Shown here: in pieces, positions 25,620 through 34,455 of the stretch
Layout: every line of letters starts with the position of its first letter
Position numbering within the stretch: the stretch's first letter is position 1
DNA from: Akkermansia muciniphila
GTDB lineage: Bacteria; Verrucomicrobiota; Kiritimatiellia; RFP12; JAAYNR01
NCBI GenBank assembly: GCA_945870025.1
Contig: CAMBQN010000007.1
Coordinates: 49,927 to 113,926 of the forward strand
Direction: 5' to 3'
Length of the DNA stretch: 64,000 nucleotides
Program-made: the position numbers and the translations under genes
The notes under the pieces: model-generated
Told to the model about the DNA's origin: nothing
What the model saw: only the letters and a program-made list of their open reading frames with translations
The model's database searches: none

Positions 25620-28094
25620 TTAAGCCCCCGCATGCTTGCGCCTGCGGATCAGACGAGCGGCAACAAGTAACAGCAAGCCCACGATGATCAGCATCCACGT
25701 CTCGGGCTCAGGAACAGTCGGAACCGAATCGGGGCTCACCGGATTGAGCCCAGCTTCGTCAAATTGCTGTTGCGTCTCGAGCACGACGGCTCCGGAAACC
25801 GGAGTGACCAATTGATAGGCCCCGGCCAGCTTGAGCGCCTGCTCACGGTCAGCGACAGTGCGCGAGCCGGCCAGACGCAGGATCTCGTCATACGCCCACA
25901 GGCGGGCGACATGGAACGAGCCGTCTTTCCCGGCGGGTGGCATTGCACCGACCACGCGCGAACGTTCGTAGGCCGGCACGGTAGCGCCGTCAGACCACAG
26001 CTTAATGGCATGCCGAACATCATCCACAGGCGAATCAGACCGCCCAATTCGCCGCACGCACTGCAGGTCGTCGAGACGCTGGACGATGAGGTCAGGCCCG
26101 CCTCCAAACTGGGCGCTGAACAGCAGCGGCTTGCCGGGGCGCCGTTCCCAACGCTGCCGAAGCGCCTCAACGCCGGAGAGATCCACCGGTTGCGTGGCGT
26201 GCAACCAGAGTATCACGCTATTGCCAGAGGCGGCGGCAAGATCCCACGCCTTCGCAAGGGCGGGCGCGTTATTGCATCCGCCAACATACGACGCCTGCCG
26301 AATGGCCTCAGCCGCGCTGCGCACCGTGCGGTCGTCAGCGGGCCCTACGGCCGCCAGTTCCACGATCTCATCCGAGGCCAGCAACACGGCCAATTCAACG
26401 CCCGCCGGAAGGGTCTTGAGCGCGTCGGCGATCGAATTGGCAAACGGATACATGCGTCGGGAACCATCGACAACGATAACCACACGGCGGGGCGCATCCA
26501 CCAGCTTCTCGACCAGAACCTGCCTGACAACCGCCGCGTCGCCTCCTCGCGTATCGCTGACCCATGCTTCGATCTGCTCCGCATCGCGTTCAACGCCGAC
26601 CGCAATGGGTTCATCCAAACCGGCCCCCTGCACTGTACCGCGCACCGTGAAGGCCTGTTGACTCTCCTGAGAAACAGCGAGCGCCTCATGCTTGGTACTC
26701 AGCCGATTGCGCGACTCAACCCAGACGCCATGCCCCAGTTGCTCGGGAATCTCAAAATTCCGCTCGACGAAGAACGGCAGTCGCAGAAGGCCAGCCGTGC
26801 GTGAGTCAAGATCCAGCGGACCGGTGACGCCCACCCGTATCTTGATCGTCCCGCCACCGGGCGGGACAGGGAAACACTGAACAAGCACTTGATCCGGCCC
26901 GGATGTTGTGACAAGGACCGGATCGCGACGACGAGTCACCACCTTTTGATAGGCTTCACGAACCTGTGATCGTCCGCCAAAGGCTGCCTCCCGTTCCTGG
27001 CCATCAATCCAGAGCGTCAGCCGAGACACCACCGCGCCGGGCGGAAGCGCCACTTGTGCACGCGCCTCCTGCTGACGCGATGACTGGTTCTTGAACACCA
27101 GCGTCCACTCCGTATATGCCGTGCAGCTATCCGGGTCCACCACTGTATCCTGGCGCGAATCGCTCAGTGACAGCCCTCGCAAACGGCCCTGAACCTGATC
27201 GCCGCCAGTGCCAAAATCCCAGTCGTCGAAAAACACATCCCCTCTCGCGCCACGCAACGAGGGCGGCTTCATCATATTGAACGGGGTACCGGTCACGCGA
27301 TAGTAGATACTGCGCGTCTGATCCTCGGACACACGGGATCCGAATTCATTGAAAAAGAACTGAATCGGATCGCCCATCACACCCTGCTGGCGCACGTAGC
27401 AAGCCCGAAGCAGCATATCCCGGCTGCCGCCCAGACGAAGCAAACGCAAGCCCCTGATTTCCGCGCCGGGTTCAGACGAAGCAGCCATTTGCAATCCGAC
27501 GCACGTTATCGCCTTGGGCACCTCCATGGCAACCAGCACGAGAACGGCGAGGCCGATTCCCGTCCATCGACCCAGTGCGTGCGAGGGGATCTCCCCATCC
27601 GCCAGCCGACGCAGGCGAAAGCGCAGAATGATCGCGCAAACCAGTGAAGTCAGCGGCGACAGCGGAAGAAGACCGACGCCAAAGAATATAATTCCGATCA
27701 CGGCGAACGGCGTAACGGGCAGGAACATGAGTGCGTAGAAACCGGCAACACCCATGGCAAACCCGTTCGCCCACCCCATCCAGCGGGCATACTCACCACG
27801 CCTCCGGCGCAATGCCACCATCGTCGCGAGATTGATCACGGGCACGCTCGCAATCAGCACCCCATGCACAAGGCTTGGGATCGGATCGAAGAGCATGCTT
27901 GCACACCAGCCGGAGGCCAGCTCGATGATCACCGTGACCGCCGGAAGGACCACGCCAAAGAACAGCAGAAACACGCCCCCGATCGGCCCGAGGAGTGCCT
28001 GCGGTTTTGCCGTTGCCGGTAGGGGTACGGGAGGCACGATTGCTGGACTGGCAGATGATGGTTGAACCAGACTATTCCCGGATTCTGAATTCAT
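25620..28094 (-). CDS. VIT and vWA domain protein with PEP-CTERM sorting signal, probable dedicated exosortase substrate
   Basis: 824 residues from the ATG at 28094, with CAGGAG five bases upstream. About five hydrophobic helices occupy residues 34-200. A VIT (inter-alpha-trypsin) domain follows at about 320-430, then a von Willebrand A domain from about 537 (VVIVVDGSRRM). The metal site reads DGSRR rather than DxSxS, so metal binding may be lost. The C-terminus is a textbook PEP-CTERM signal: VPEPETWM, a hydrophobic helix and RLIRRRK. Domain content recalls the large VIT proteins encoded beside dedicated exosortases in other phyla. The polytopic N-terminus in front of a sorted protein is unusual. 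The surface role is unknown. Confidence 0.88.
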   Translation of the reverse strand: MNSESGNSLVQPSSASPAIVPPVPLPATAKPQALLGPIGGVFLLFFGVVLPAVTVIIELASGWCASMLFDPIPSLVHGVLIASVPVINLATMVALRRRRGEYARWMGWANGFAMGVAGFYALMFLPVTPFAVIGIIFFGVGLLPLSPLTSLVCAIILRFRLRRLADGEIPSHALGRWTGIGLAVLVLVAMEVPKAITCVGLQMAASSEPGAEIRGLRLLRLGGSRDMLLRACYVRQQGVMGDPIQFFFNEFGSRVSEDQTRSIYYRVTGTPFNMMKPPSLRGARGDVFFDDWDFGTGGDQVQGRLRGLSLSDSRQDTVVDPDSCTAYTEWTLVFKNQSSRQQEARAQVALPPGAVVSRLTLWIDGQEREAAFGGRSQVREAYQKVVTRRRDPVLVTTSGPDQVLVQCFPVPPGGGTIKIRVGVTGPLDLDSRTAGLLRLPFFVERNFEIPEQLGHGVWVESRNRLSTKHEALAVSQESQQAFTVRGTVQGAGLDEPIAVGVERDAEQIEAWVSDTRGGDAAVVRQVLVEKLVDAPRRVVIVVDGSRRMYPFANSIADALKTLPAGVELAVLLASDEIVELAAVGPADDRTVRSAAEAIRQASYVGGCNNAPALAKAWDLAAASGNSVILWLHATQPVDLSGVEALRQRWERRPGKPLLFSAQFGGGPDLIVQRLDDLQCVRRIGRSDSPVDDVRHAIKLWSDGATVPAYERSRVVGAMPPAGKDGSFHVARLWAYDEILRLAGSRTVADREQALKLAGAYQLVTPVSGAVVLETQQQFDEAGLNPVSPDSVPTVPEPETWMLIIVGLLLLVAARLIRRRKHAGA

Positions 28095-28117
28095 GATTAC
28101 TCCTGAGGCTCTTGCCA

Positions 28118-28158
28118 TATTTGGATCCCGATAGCGGCTGCCATAATTACAATTGCTG
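28118..28158. repeat. MITE relic (right end)
   Basis: TTTGGATCCCGATAGCGGCTG, then CATAATTA and AATTGCTGA, match the right end of the 17147-17286 element with two substitutions. The left end is absent. It lies just upstream of the PEP-CTERM protein gene. Confidence 0.8.
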
Positions 28159-28174
28159 AGCTCACCACATCCGA

Positions 28175-29080
28175 TCAGTGTGTCCCGTCCTGCATCCGCT
28201 TCAGATACTCCACCAGCCCTTCCCGCCACGGCATGGGCGCGACGCCGAGCAGCGCGGTGATCTTGTCCTTGGACAAGACCGAATAGGCGGGGCGCCGCGC
28301 CCGCGTGGGATACGCTGCCGTGGCGCACGGCTCGATGCGGCAGGCGCCCGGAACCAGCCCCATCCGACGCCCCTCTTCGGCGATGGCCGAGGCAAATTCA
28401 TACCAGGTTGTCTCGCCGCCGTCGGTGACATGGTAAATGCCTGAGGCGTCTGGAAAGCGGGTGATGAGCGCCAGGATCACGGCGCAGAGTGAGGTAACGC
28501 GGGTGGGCGTGCCCAACTGGTCCGCGACCACCTGGATGCGTTCCCGCTCACGCATCAGCCGCAGCATCGTATGGACGAAGTTGCCGCCGTGGCGTCCGTA
28601 GAGCCACGCCGTGCGCAGAATGATCGCGCCGGGACAAGCCTCCAGAACCAACCGCTCCCCTTCCGCCTTGGTCTGCGCATAGACGCCGATCGGGCAGACC
28701 GGATCATCCTCGACATACGGTCGGCGTCCCGTCCCGTCAAAGACATAGTCCGTTGAGAGGTGGATCAGTCGCGCCCCGCAGGTGGTTGCGATCATCGCGC
28801 AATGGGCCGCGCCTTGAGCGTTCAGCCGACGCGCCTGATCGGGATCATCCTCCGCCCGATCAACCGCCGTGTAGGCGGCCGCGTTCACGATCCAGCCGAT
28901 CCGCCGCCCTGTTACAAACGCCCGCAGCGCCGACGCATCGCCGATGTCGCACTCGCGGTCCGTCCCCACGCAGGGCCACCCGGCGTCGGCCAGCGTTTCC
29001 GTCAGCTCGCGCCCCAACATTCCCAGGCAGCCGATCACCCACACCGCCGCCTGTTCGGCACGCGGTTGGGTTTCATTCAT
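28175..29080 (-). CDS. rmlD: dTDP-4-dehydrorhamnose reductase (RmlD)
   Basis: 301 residues. Last step of dTDP-L-rhamnose synthesis: NAD(P)H-dependent reduction of dTDP-4-dehydrorhamnose. The Rossmann motif is VIGCLGMLGRELTETL near the N-terminus. NAAAYTAVDRAEDD and the catalytic YAQTKAEG (Tyr-x3-Lys) are present, as is RTAWLYGRHGGNFVHTML, typical of RmlD. The ATG at 29080 overlaps the end of the upstream gene by 8 bases, implying coupling. The other rml genes are not in this window. It fits the general envelope-sugar theme of the neighbourhood. Confidence 0.93.
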   Translation of the reverse strand: MNETQPRAEQAAVWVIGCLGMLGRELTETLADAGWPCVGTDRECDIGDASALRAFVTGRRIGWIVNAAAYTAVDRAEDDPDQARRLNAQGAAHCAMIATTCGARLIHLSTDYVFDGTGRRPYVEDDPVCPIGVYAQTKAEGERLVLEACPGAIILRTAWLYGRHGGNFVHTMLRLMRERERIQVVADQLGTPTRVTSLCAVILALITRFPDASGIYHVTDGGETTWYEFASAIAEEGRRMGLVPGACRIEPCATAAYPTRARRPAYSVLSKDKITALLGVAPMPWREGLVEYLKRMQDGTH

Positions 29081-30839
29081 CAGCGGACGTTTCTCCGGAC
29101 GAGGCGGACTCTGGAGCCGCCGCGTCCGCAACAGGCGCAACGGGCGCATCCAGAAGCGCGGCCTCGATTAAAGGCATCTCTGCTTTGAGAACGGGAACCG
29201 GCGCCGCCTTGACGGCAGGTGCCTGCGGACGCGGCGCGGGAGGCCGCTTCGGCTCATCCCGGCGCGGGCCCGACTCGCCACGCGCGCCGCCCGGTCGCTC
29301 GCCCGGCAGGTAGCGGAACGATGGGTTCTCGGCCGGCATGCTGAGCACACCGTTGTAATATTCGATCAGATGGCCACGTTCGATAAGCCAGTTGACCGAA
29401 GTGGCGGCAGCCTGCTGTTTCGCCTCATCCGTCGGCGCAACGGCGGCAAACACGTTCTGACGGGTGGAGCCGGGATGGTCAACCACGAAGCCCAGAATCG
29501 TGCGCAGTTCCTCGGTGGCGTGCAGAATATCCAGAGCGGAGGGCGTCGTGATCACGACAAAATCGGGACCTCGCGGATCATTCGCCTTGAAGATATGGAG
29601 CTTGCGATGACGGAACGCGCCGCGCAGTGCAAAAAAGAGCGACGCCGGAAACTTCTGCTCCCGGAACAGCGCTTCGCGCAGCGCATAGGCAATTTTCGGG
29701 CTGGGTGTCTTGCGCACAACATCGACCGTGGCCACCAGGGATCGGGCCGCCGTGATCTGCTTGGGCGTGATCTCGCGCTGCAACAGCCGCTCGGCGGCGT
29801 CACGCTCCAGCGCCGGCGCGGTCACCACGTCCTCAACGACGGGTTGCTCGGCGCCTTCCGCCGGGGCAGCTCCATCAGCAGTTCCATCGGAAGCTCCTGC
29901 GGCAACCACCGGACGCTCGACAGGCGCGGCGACCTGTTTGAGCCGGTAGATCCGCTTCTTCTTGGCCTGTTCGCGCCACTGTTCGATCACCTCCGGCTCG
30001 CGCACCATCTCGATCCGGGATTGATAGGCCTCGGGGGACATGTTGGCGTAGCGGAAGCGCAACTGCTCCTGGACCTTGGTCGCATAACTGTGATGATTGG
30101 GCGGCCCCAACAGCACACCTGAAAGGCCGCAACGGGCGACGCAGGTGAAATTACCGGCAGGCGCCTCGCCCTCGATATCCGCAATATCGAAAAAGTGGTC
30201 GAGATGAGTGGCCACGATATGCGCGGCTATTTCCTCTTCGGTCAGAGCGGGGAGTCCACAGACCTTGCACTGGAACAATCTCGCATTCGGGGGCTGTTCC
30301 TTGCGCAGCTCCATCCGCGTCAGACAGGAGGCGGGGTTGTCGAGGAACAGATGTGCGATATCGCGGAGCGGATAGGCGCGATGCGATGTCTGAATGCGCC
30401 GGATGATTGCGCCCAACGCCTTTTGTTCGGGCAGAAGACGCAACTCGAAAGGCAGCGGTTCGGGCTCGGGTGCCTGCTGGGGTGCATAATTTCCGCGCGG
30501 TGCGCCGCGGTCAGCAGCCTCGGCCGGCCGCACCGGAGGCGGAGCACTGGGACGCACGAAAGGATCTCGGACGCTATTCGGCGGCGGCAGCGGCCGCTCG
30601 ACGCGAGGACGACGGTCGATCTTCTCAAAACCGCCGCGCCGGTCGTCCCGCCGTGGTGGCCGGTCCCGGCGCTCGCCGGAATCACCCCGGCGGTCACGGC
30701 TCTCGCGTCCGTCGTTTCCGCCGTCATGCGATTCACGCGCATAGCGTTTTTGCTGTTCTTCAGGTGACTGGCGCGCCCAACTGGGGGCAAAAACCAAATC
30801 GAGAGAGATCGGTTCGTTTTTTTCTTGTGACATGTCCAT
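29073..30839 (-). CDS. Arg-rich, zinc-finger-containing protein of unknown function
   Basis: 588 residues from the ATG at 30839 (a second ATG at 30833 is equally possible). After a short conserved-looking N-terminus (ISLDLVFAPSWAR) comes a highly charged Arg/Asp/Gly/Pro-rich stretch (about 30-120), suggestive of RNA binding or disorder. A C2H2-like finger CKVCGLPALTEEEIAAHIVATH follows near residue 200, then CVARCG. A globular C-terminal part (about 340-520) contains VRKTPSPKIAYALREALF and a winged-helix-like LGFVVDHPGSTRQNVFAAVA; the tail is again Pro/Arg/Ala-rich. I do not recognise the family. It may be a PVC-specific nucleic-acid-binding protein. Upstream is a good divergent promoter. Confidence 0.7.
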   Translation of the reverse strand: MDMSQEKNEPISLDLVFAPSWARQSPEEQQKRYARESHDGGNDGRESRDRRGDSGERRDRPPRRDDRRGGFEKIDRRPRVERPLPPPNSVRDPFVRPSAPPPVRPAEAADRGAPRGNYAPQQAPEPEPLPFELRLLPEQKALGAIIRRIQTSHRAYPLRDIAHLFLDNPASCLTRMELRKEQPPNARLFQCKVCGLPALTEEEIAAHIVATHLDHFFDIADIEGEAPAGNFTCVARCGLSGVLLGPPNHHSYATKVQEQLRFRYANMSPEAYQSRIEMVREPEVIEQWREQAKKKRIYRLKQVAAPVERPVVAAGASDGTADGAAPAEGAEQPVVEDVVTAPALERDAAERLLQREITPKQITAARSLVATVDVVRKTPSPKIAYALREALFREQKFPASLFFALRGAFRHRKLHIFKANDPRGPDFVVITTPSALDILHATEELRTILGFVVDHPGSTRQNVFAAVAPTDEAKQQAAATSVNWLIERGHLIEYYNGVLSMPAENPSFRYLPGERPGGARGESGPRRDEPKRPPAPRPQAPAVKAAPVPVLKAEMPLIEAALLDAPVAPVADAAAPESASSGETSADE

Positions 30840-30885
30840 CCCGTATTCCCACTGACCGCACCGGTGTGTGCGCATTGATTGGCAT

Positions 30886-30915
30886 AGCATATCGGTTCTA
30901 GGGGTCTCGGGTCAA
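30886..30915 (-). promoter_or_regulatory. sigma-70 promoter for the zinc-finger/rmlD unit
   Basis: On the minus strand TTGACC (30915-30910), 18-bp spacer, TATGCT (30891-30886), about 47 bases upstream of the ATG at 30839. It is divergent from the plus promoter at 30942-30970. Confidence 0.6.
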
Positions 30916-30941
30916 TAACAGATTTGCAATTAAACCCACGC

Positions 30942-30970
30942 TTGACCGCGTTGGCCTCCCCTGATATAAA
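30942..30970 (+). promoter_or_regulatory. sigma-70 promoter of the membrane protein gene
   Basis: TTGACC (30942-30947), exactly 17 bp, TATAAA (30965-30970). The gene start at 31064 is about 94 bases downstream, with AAAGGA before it. Confidence 0.7.
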
Positions 30971-31063
30971 TATCAAATGCGGTTCGGCTCTTCGAAAACC
31001 TTCGCCGACCCGCGCATGCGGGTCGTCAGAGCTGCATGTAGAAACACTGAAAGGATCGCACAG

Positions 31064-31750
31064 ATGAATCTCGTTTCCGTAATCGTCGGATTGATCGCGC
31101 TCGCACTGGCGGTCTTCGTTTCGTTCGGCGGACTTAAAACAAGTGTCGCCACGCTGGGATGGCTTGCCGTGGGTGTCGCCGCATGGGGCGTCGTGCTGGC
31201 GTGCGTCCAATTCCGACGCCCCAGCCGCAAGACAGGGCTTGTGATCGCAGGCTTTGTTTTTGCGGTCGCGGCCAGCGTGATGGTCTTCTGGCAGAAGCAT
31301 GCTACGGACCCCAAAAAAGAGGCCGACATCGCGACGAAACGGCTGATCAAGTTGCATAACACCTATTATCAGGACAACGAGGATCAGGACTCCGGATGGT
31401 TCAGCGCGGAAATGGAAAACATCTCGGGCAAGACGATCATATCTTTCGAGGCGCGGATCACGCTGCTAGCCGCCAAAGGCGAAGTTCTGAAAGAAGAGTC
31501 CGTGTCGTACTTGGAGCCGCTGCCGGCGGGGAAAAAGCTCTTTGTCTTCACGCAATATCTCAGTATGGGACAGAAGGGAAACACCTACATGGAGCCGTCT
31601 TTTGAAAAGATGTGCCTCTGGGCTTTTGGGCTAGATGAACTCTCGCAGGATATGCTCGATGCTCGCCTTGCGGACCTCCACAAGCAGTTTGCCAAGGCTC
31701 GGCACACCGGCAAATCCAAATTCACCTGTACGTACCTTAAAACCGAATAG
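31064..31750 (+). CDS. membrane protein of unknown function
   Basis: 228 residues from the ATG at 31064, with GAAAGGA about nine bases upstream. Three closely spaced hydrophobic helices (about 2-22, 26-46 and 57-76) are followed by a ~150-residue soluble domain. That domain has a beta-sandwich-like pattern (WFSAEMENISGKTIISFEARITLLAAKGEVL), as in DUF-type accessory domains that follow membrane anchors. I do not recognise the family. It has its own promoter and sits 36 bases before the ABC transporter operon, so read-through is possible. Confidence 0.75.
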   Translation: MNLVSVIVGLIALALAVFVSFGGLKTSVATLGWLAVGVAAWGVVLACVQFRRPSRKTGLVIAGFVFAVAASVMVFWQKHATDPKKEADIATKRLIKLHNTYYQDNEDQDSGWFSAEMENISGKTIISFEARITLLAAKGEVLKEESVSYLEPLPAGKKLFVFTQYLSMGQKGNTYMEPSFEKMCLWAFGLDELSQDMLDARLADLHKQFAKARHTGKSKFTCTYLKTE

Positions 31751-31786
31751 GTCGGATCGGCGCGTCGCCCATTCCCTCTTTTCCGC

Positions 31787-32830
31787 ATGAATCGCCTGTT
31801 TTACCTTTTTCGGCGGCTGATTCTGGCCGTTCCGACGTTCATCGGAATCACCCTGGTGTGCTTCGCCCTCACCCGTATGCTGCCCGGCGGACCTGTGGAG
31901 ATGCGCCTGCTGCGCATGCGCGGCATCGGCGATTCGACCATGGCTGGCGAGGCGCGACCGGGAGCGTCGATCACCGAGGACCAGCGGCGCGCGCTCAACG
32001 CCAAGTTTGGCTTTGACCAGCCGTTCTTCACTCAATACGCCAACTGGCTCGTGCGCGACCGGATGGGCCTGCGCATGACCTCCTACGACTTTCCCAACCG
32101 CACGGCTTGGGATCTGATCGCCGCGCGCTTCCCCATTTCCCTCTGGTTCGGAATCACGGGATTTTTTCTCTCCTATCTCGTCTGTATCCCGCTCGGCATC
32201 GCCAAGGCGCTTCGCCACGGCACCCGCTTTGATGCGGCATCGAGCGTGTGGGTCTTTATCGGCTATGCCCTGCCTTCGTTCGCCATTGCGATGCTGCTGC
32301 GAACCGCGCTCTGTGGCGCGGTAGACGGCCTGTGGAACTTCTTTCCGCTCGGCGGATTTGAGTCCGCCGGTGCCGATACCCTGACCTTCTGGAACCGACT
32401 CCGCGACCACGCCTGGCACATGACCCTGCCTGTCATCTGCTACATGGCGGGAAGTTTCGCGGTGCTGACCCTGATGATGAAAAACGCCGCGCTCGACCAG
32501 ATCTCCAGCGACTATGTGCGAACGGTCTTGGCCAAGGGCGCCTCGTTCCGGCGCGCGGTCTGGTGTCACGCCTTCCGCAATGCGCTCATTCCGATCGCGA
32601 CGGGCGTGGGCGGCATCCTGACCGTCTTTTTCGCCGGTTCGGTCATCATCGAAACCATCTTTGAAATTCCAGGCATGGGGCAACTGAGCCTGAACGCCAT
32701 CACCCGGCGCGATTACGCGGTCTTCATGGCGCTTTTGTCGCTCACCGCCTCACTCCAGTTGGTCGGCAATCTGATATCGGACGTCTGTTACATGATCATC
32801 GACCCCCGCATCCATTTCGACCGCTCATGA
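31787..32830 (+). CDS. ABC transporter permease, oligopeptide/YejB type
   Basis: 347 residues, an inner-membrane permease of the DppB/OppB/YejB family. The N-terminal signature LFRRLILAVPTFIGITLVCFALTRMLPGGP is typical (first helix about 9-30), and the family's FGFDQPFFTQYANWL segment is present. The cytoplasmic EAA loop reads DYVRTVLAKGASFRRAVWCHAFRNALIPI. The large second helix group and ETIFEIPGMGQL end match YejB. First gene of a four-gene importer. It overlaps the next gene by four bases (ATGA). Confidence 0.93.
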   Translation: MNRLFYLFRRLILAVPTFIGITLVCFALTRMLPGGPVEMRLLRMRGIGDSTMAGEARPGASITEDQRRALNAKFGFDQPFFTQYANWLVRDRMGLRMTSYDFPNRTAWDLIAARFPISLWFGITGFFLSYLVCIPLGIAKALRHGTRFDAASSVWVFIGYALPSFAIAMLLRTALCGAVDGLWNFFPLGGFESAGADTLTFWNRLRDHAWHMTLPVICYMAGSFAVLTLMMKNAALDQISSDYVRTVLAKGASFRRAVWCHAFRNALIPIATGVGGILTVFFAGSVIIETIFEIPGMGQLSLNAITRRDYAVFMALLSLTASLQLVGNLISDVCYMIIDPRIHFDRS

Positions 32831-34449
32831 ACGCCACACCCCTCCAACCCCGTTCCTTGAACGCCAAACGGTTTGCCGCCTTCCGCCGCAACCGGCGGGC
32901 GTGGTGCGCGGTCTGGGCGCTCGGTGCCCTGGCGTTTGCAAGCCTGATCGCCGACGGCATCTGCAACAGCCGTCCGCTCTTTCTCCGCCTGGACGGCAAG
33001 GCCTTTTTTCCCGCGTTCCACTTTTACACGGAGCATGATCTGCTGCAGAATGGCCGCTTCACCCGCGTGGACTACCACGCCGTGGTCCGTTCTGAACGCT
33101 TCACCGCCAATCCCCGCAACACGGTCTGGTTCGCCCCCATCCCCTACGGACCCAATGCCATCTTGTCTGCCAACGACTTTGCCGAATATCGGCGCCTGCG
33201 CGTGACGGTCGCGCCGGCACCCAGGATCGGCCGCCTGAACCTCTCGCCCGACGGGGTGATTTCGCGCCCGATGGCGTGCGACACGTTTTTTCCGGGCCGC
33301 GCCGATGCCGCAGACGCCGTCCTCGCCGAGCACTGGACGCTGACCGATGCGGTGTCCGCCGCGATTCGACTCCGTTTTGACAACCGTCCCGCGCCGGCCT
33401 TCGAGGCCGTGCTGCGCCACGCGGGCGCGTCCGGGCCGGAGGCGATCTTTTCCCTGGCCGCCTACGAGCCGCGTGACACGCCCCCGGCCACCGTGCGCCT
33501 GTCGCTGCGCGCGACGGACTCAGCCGCTTTCAAACCGCTGACCCGGCAGATCGCCGCCGCCGACGTGCGGCGGGCCGTGGCCGACGGGTCACTGCCACTT
33601 CTCCTCGGCCGCCATTTCGGCGGCGACACGGCGCTGGTCGAATCTCTGTCGCCCGTGGTGGCCGGCGCGCTGCAGTCCGAGTCGGCCGAAGCCACCGGCG
33701 TTTGGAACGGGGCCGACGCACATTTCTCCTGCGCCGCCCCCCCTATATCGTTTCCGCACCGTCCGGTTCGCGGCCATTGGATGGGCGTCGACGGCTCGGG
33801 ACGGGACGTCCTGGCCCGTGTCCTGTTCGGACTGCGCACCGGCCTGCTGTTCGGCGCGCTCCTGGTGGTCTGGGCCATGTCCATCGGCCTCGTGATCGGG
33901 GCGCTACAGGGGTATTTCGGCGGCTTTCTGGACCTGATCGGCCAACGGCTGATTGAAATCTGGTCGGCGCTCCCCTTCCTGTACATCATGATTCTGATCG
34001 GCTCGGTCCTCGGCCGGAGCTTCTTGCTGCTGCTGATCTGTTTCGGACTCTTCAACTGGATCGGCATTTCCACCTACATGCGCGCCGAGTTCCTCCGCCT
34101 CCGCGGCAGGCCGTTCATCGAATCGGCCCGCTGCCAGGGTCTCGGTCCGATCCGCATCATCTTCCGCCACATCCTCCCCAATGCCCTCACGCCGCTGATC
34201 ACTCTGTTCCCCTTCAGCCTGGTCGGCGCCATCGCGGCGCTCTCGGCCTTGGACTTCCTCGGCTTCGGACTGCCGCCGCTCGCGCCCAGTTGGGGCGAGC
34301 TCCTCAATCAGGCCCAGGCGCACCGCGGCGCCTGGTGGCTCGTCGTCTTCCCCTCGTCCGCGCTGTTTGTCGTCATGATCCTCGCCGTGCTGATCGGCGA
34401 AGGGCTGCGCGATGCGTTCGATCCCAAACCCAAAAGCCGAATGGAGTGA
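32827..34449 (+). CDS. ABC transporter permease, YejE/OppC type, with large periplasmic insert
   Basis: 540 residues, about 200 more than usual for OppC/YejE. Helix 1 is at about 26-46. A soluble insert then runs to about residue 315, before the conserved GVDGSGRDVLARVLFGLRTG segment that normally follows soon after helix 1. The EAA loop is in FRLRGRPFIESARCQGLG..IIFRHILPNALTPLI, and the end matches the family. YejE-like permeases do carry longer N-terminal loops, but this one is extreme. It has no recognisable binding-protein fold. The insert might substitute for, or dock, a missing substrate-binding protein (inference). Confidence 0.9.
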   Translation: MNATPLQPRSLNAKRFAAFRRNRRAWCAVWALGALAFASLIADGICNSRPLFLRLDGKAFFPAFHFYTEHDLLQNGRFTRVDYHAVVRSERFTANPRNTVWFAPIPYGPNAILSANDFAEYRRLRVTVAPAPRIGRLNLSPDGVISRPMACDTFFPGRADAADAVLAEHWTLTDAVSAAIRLRFDNRPAPAFEAVLRHAGASGPEAIFSLAAYEPRDTPPATVRLSLRATDSAAFKPLTRQIAAADVRRAVADGSLPLLLGRHFGGDTALVESLSPVVAGALQSESAEATGVWNGADAHFSCAAPPISFPHRPVRGHWMGVDGSGRDVLARVLFGLRTGLLFGALLVVWAMSIGLVIGALQGYFGGFLDLIGQRLIEIWSALPFLYIMILIGSVLGRSFLLLLICFGLFNWIGISTYMRAEFLRLRGRPFIESARCQGLGPIRIIFRHILPNALTPLITLFPFSLVGAIAALSALDFLGFGLPPLAPSWGELLNQAQAHRGAWWLVVFPSSALFVVMILAVLIGEGLRDAFDPKPKSRME

Positions 34450-34455
34450 TGCCCA

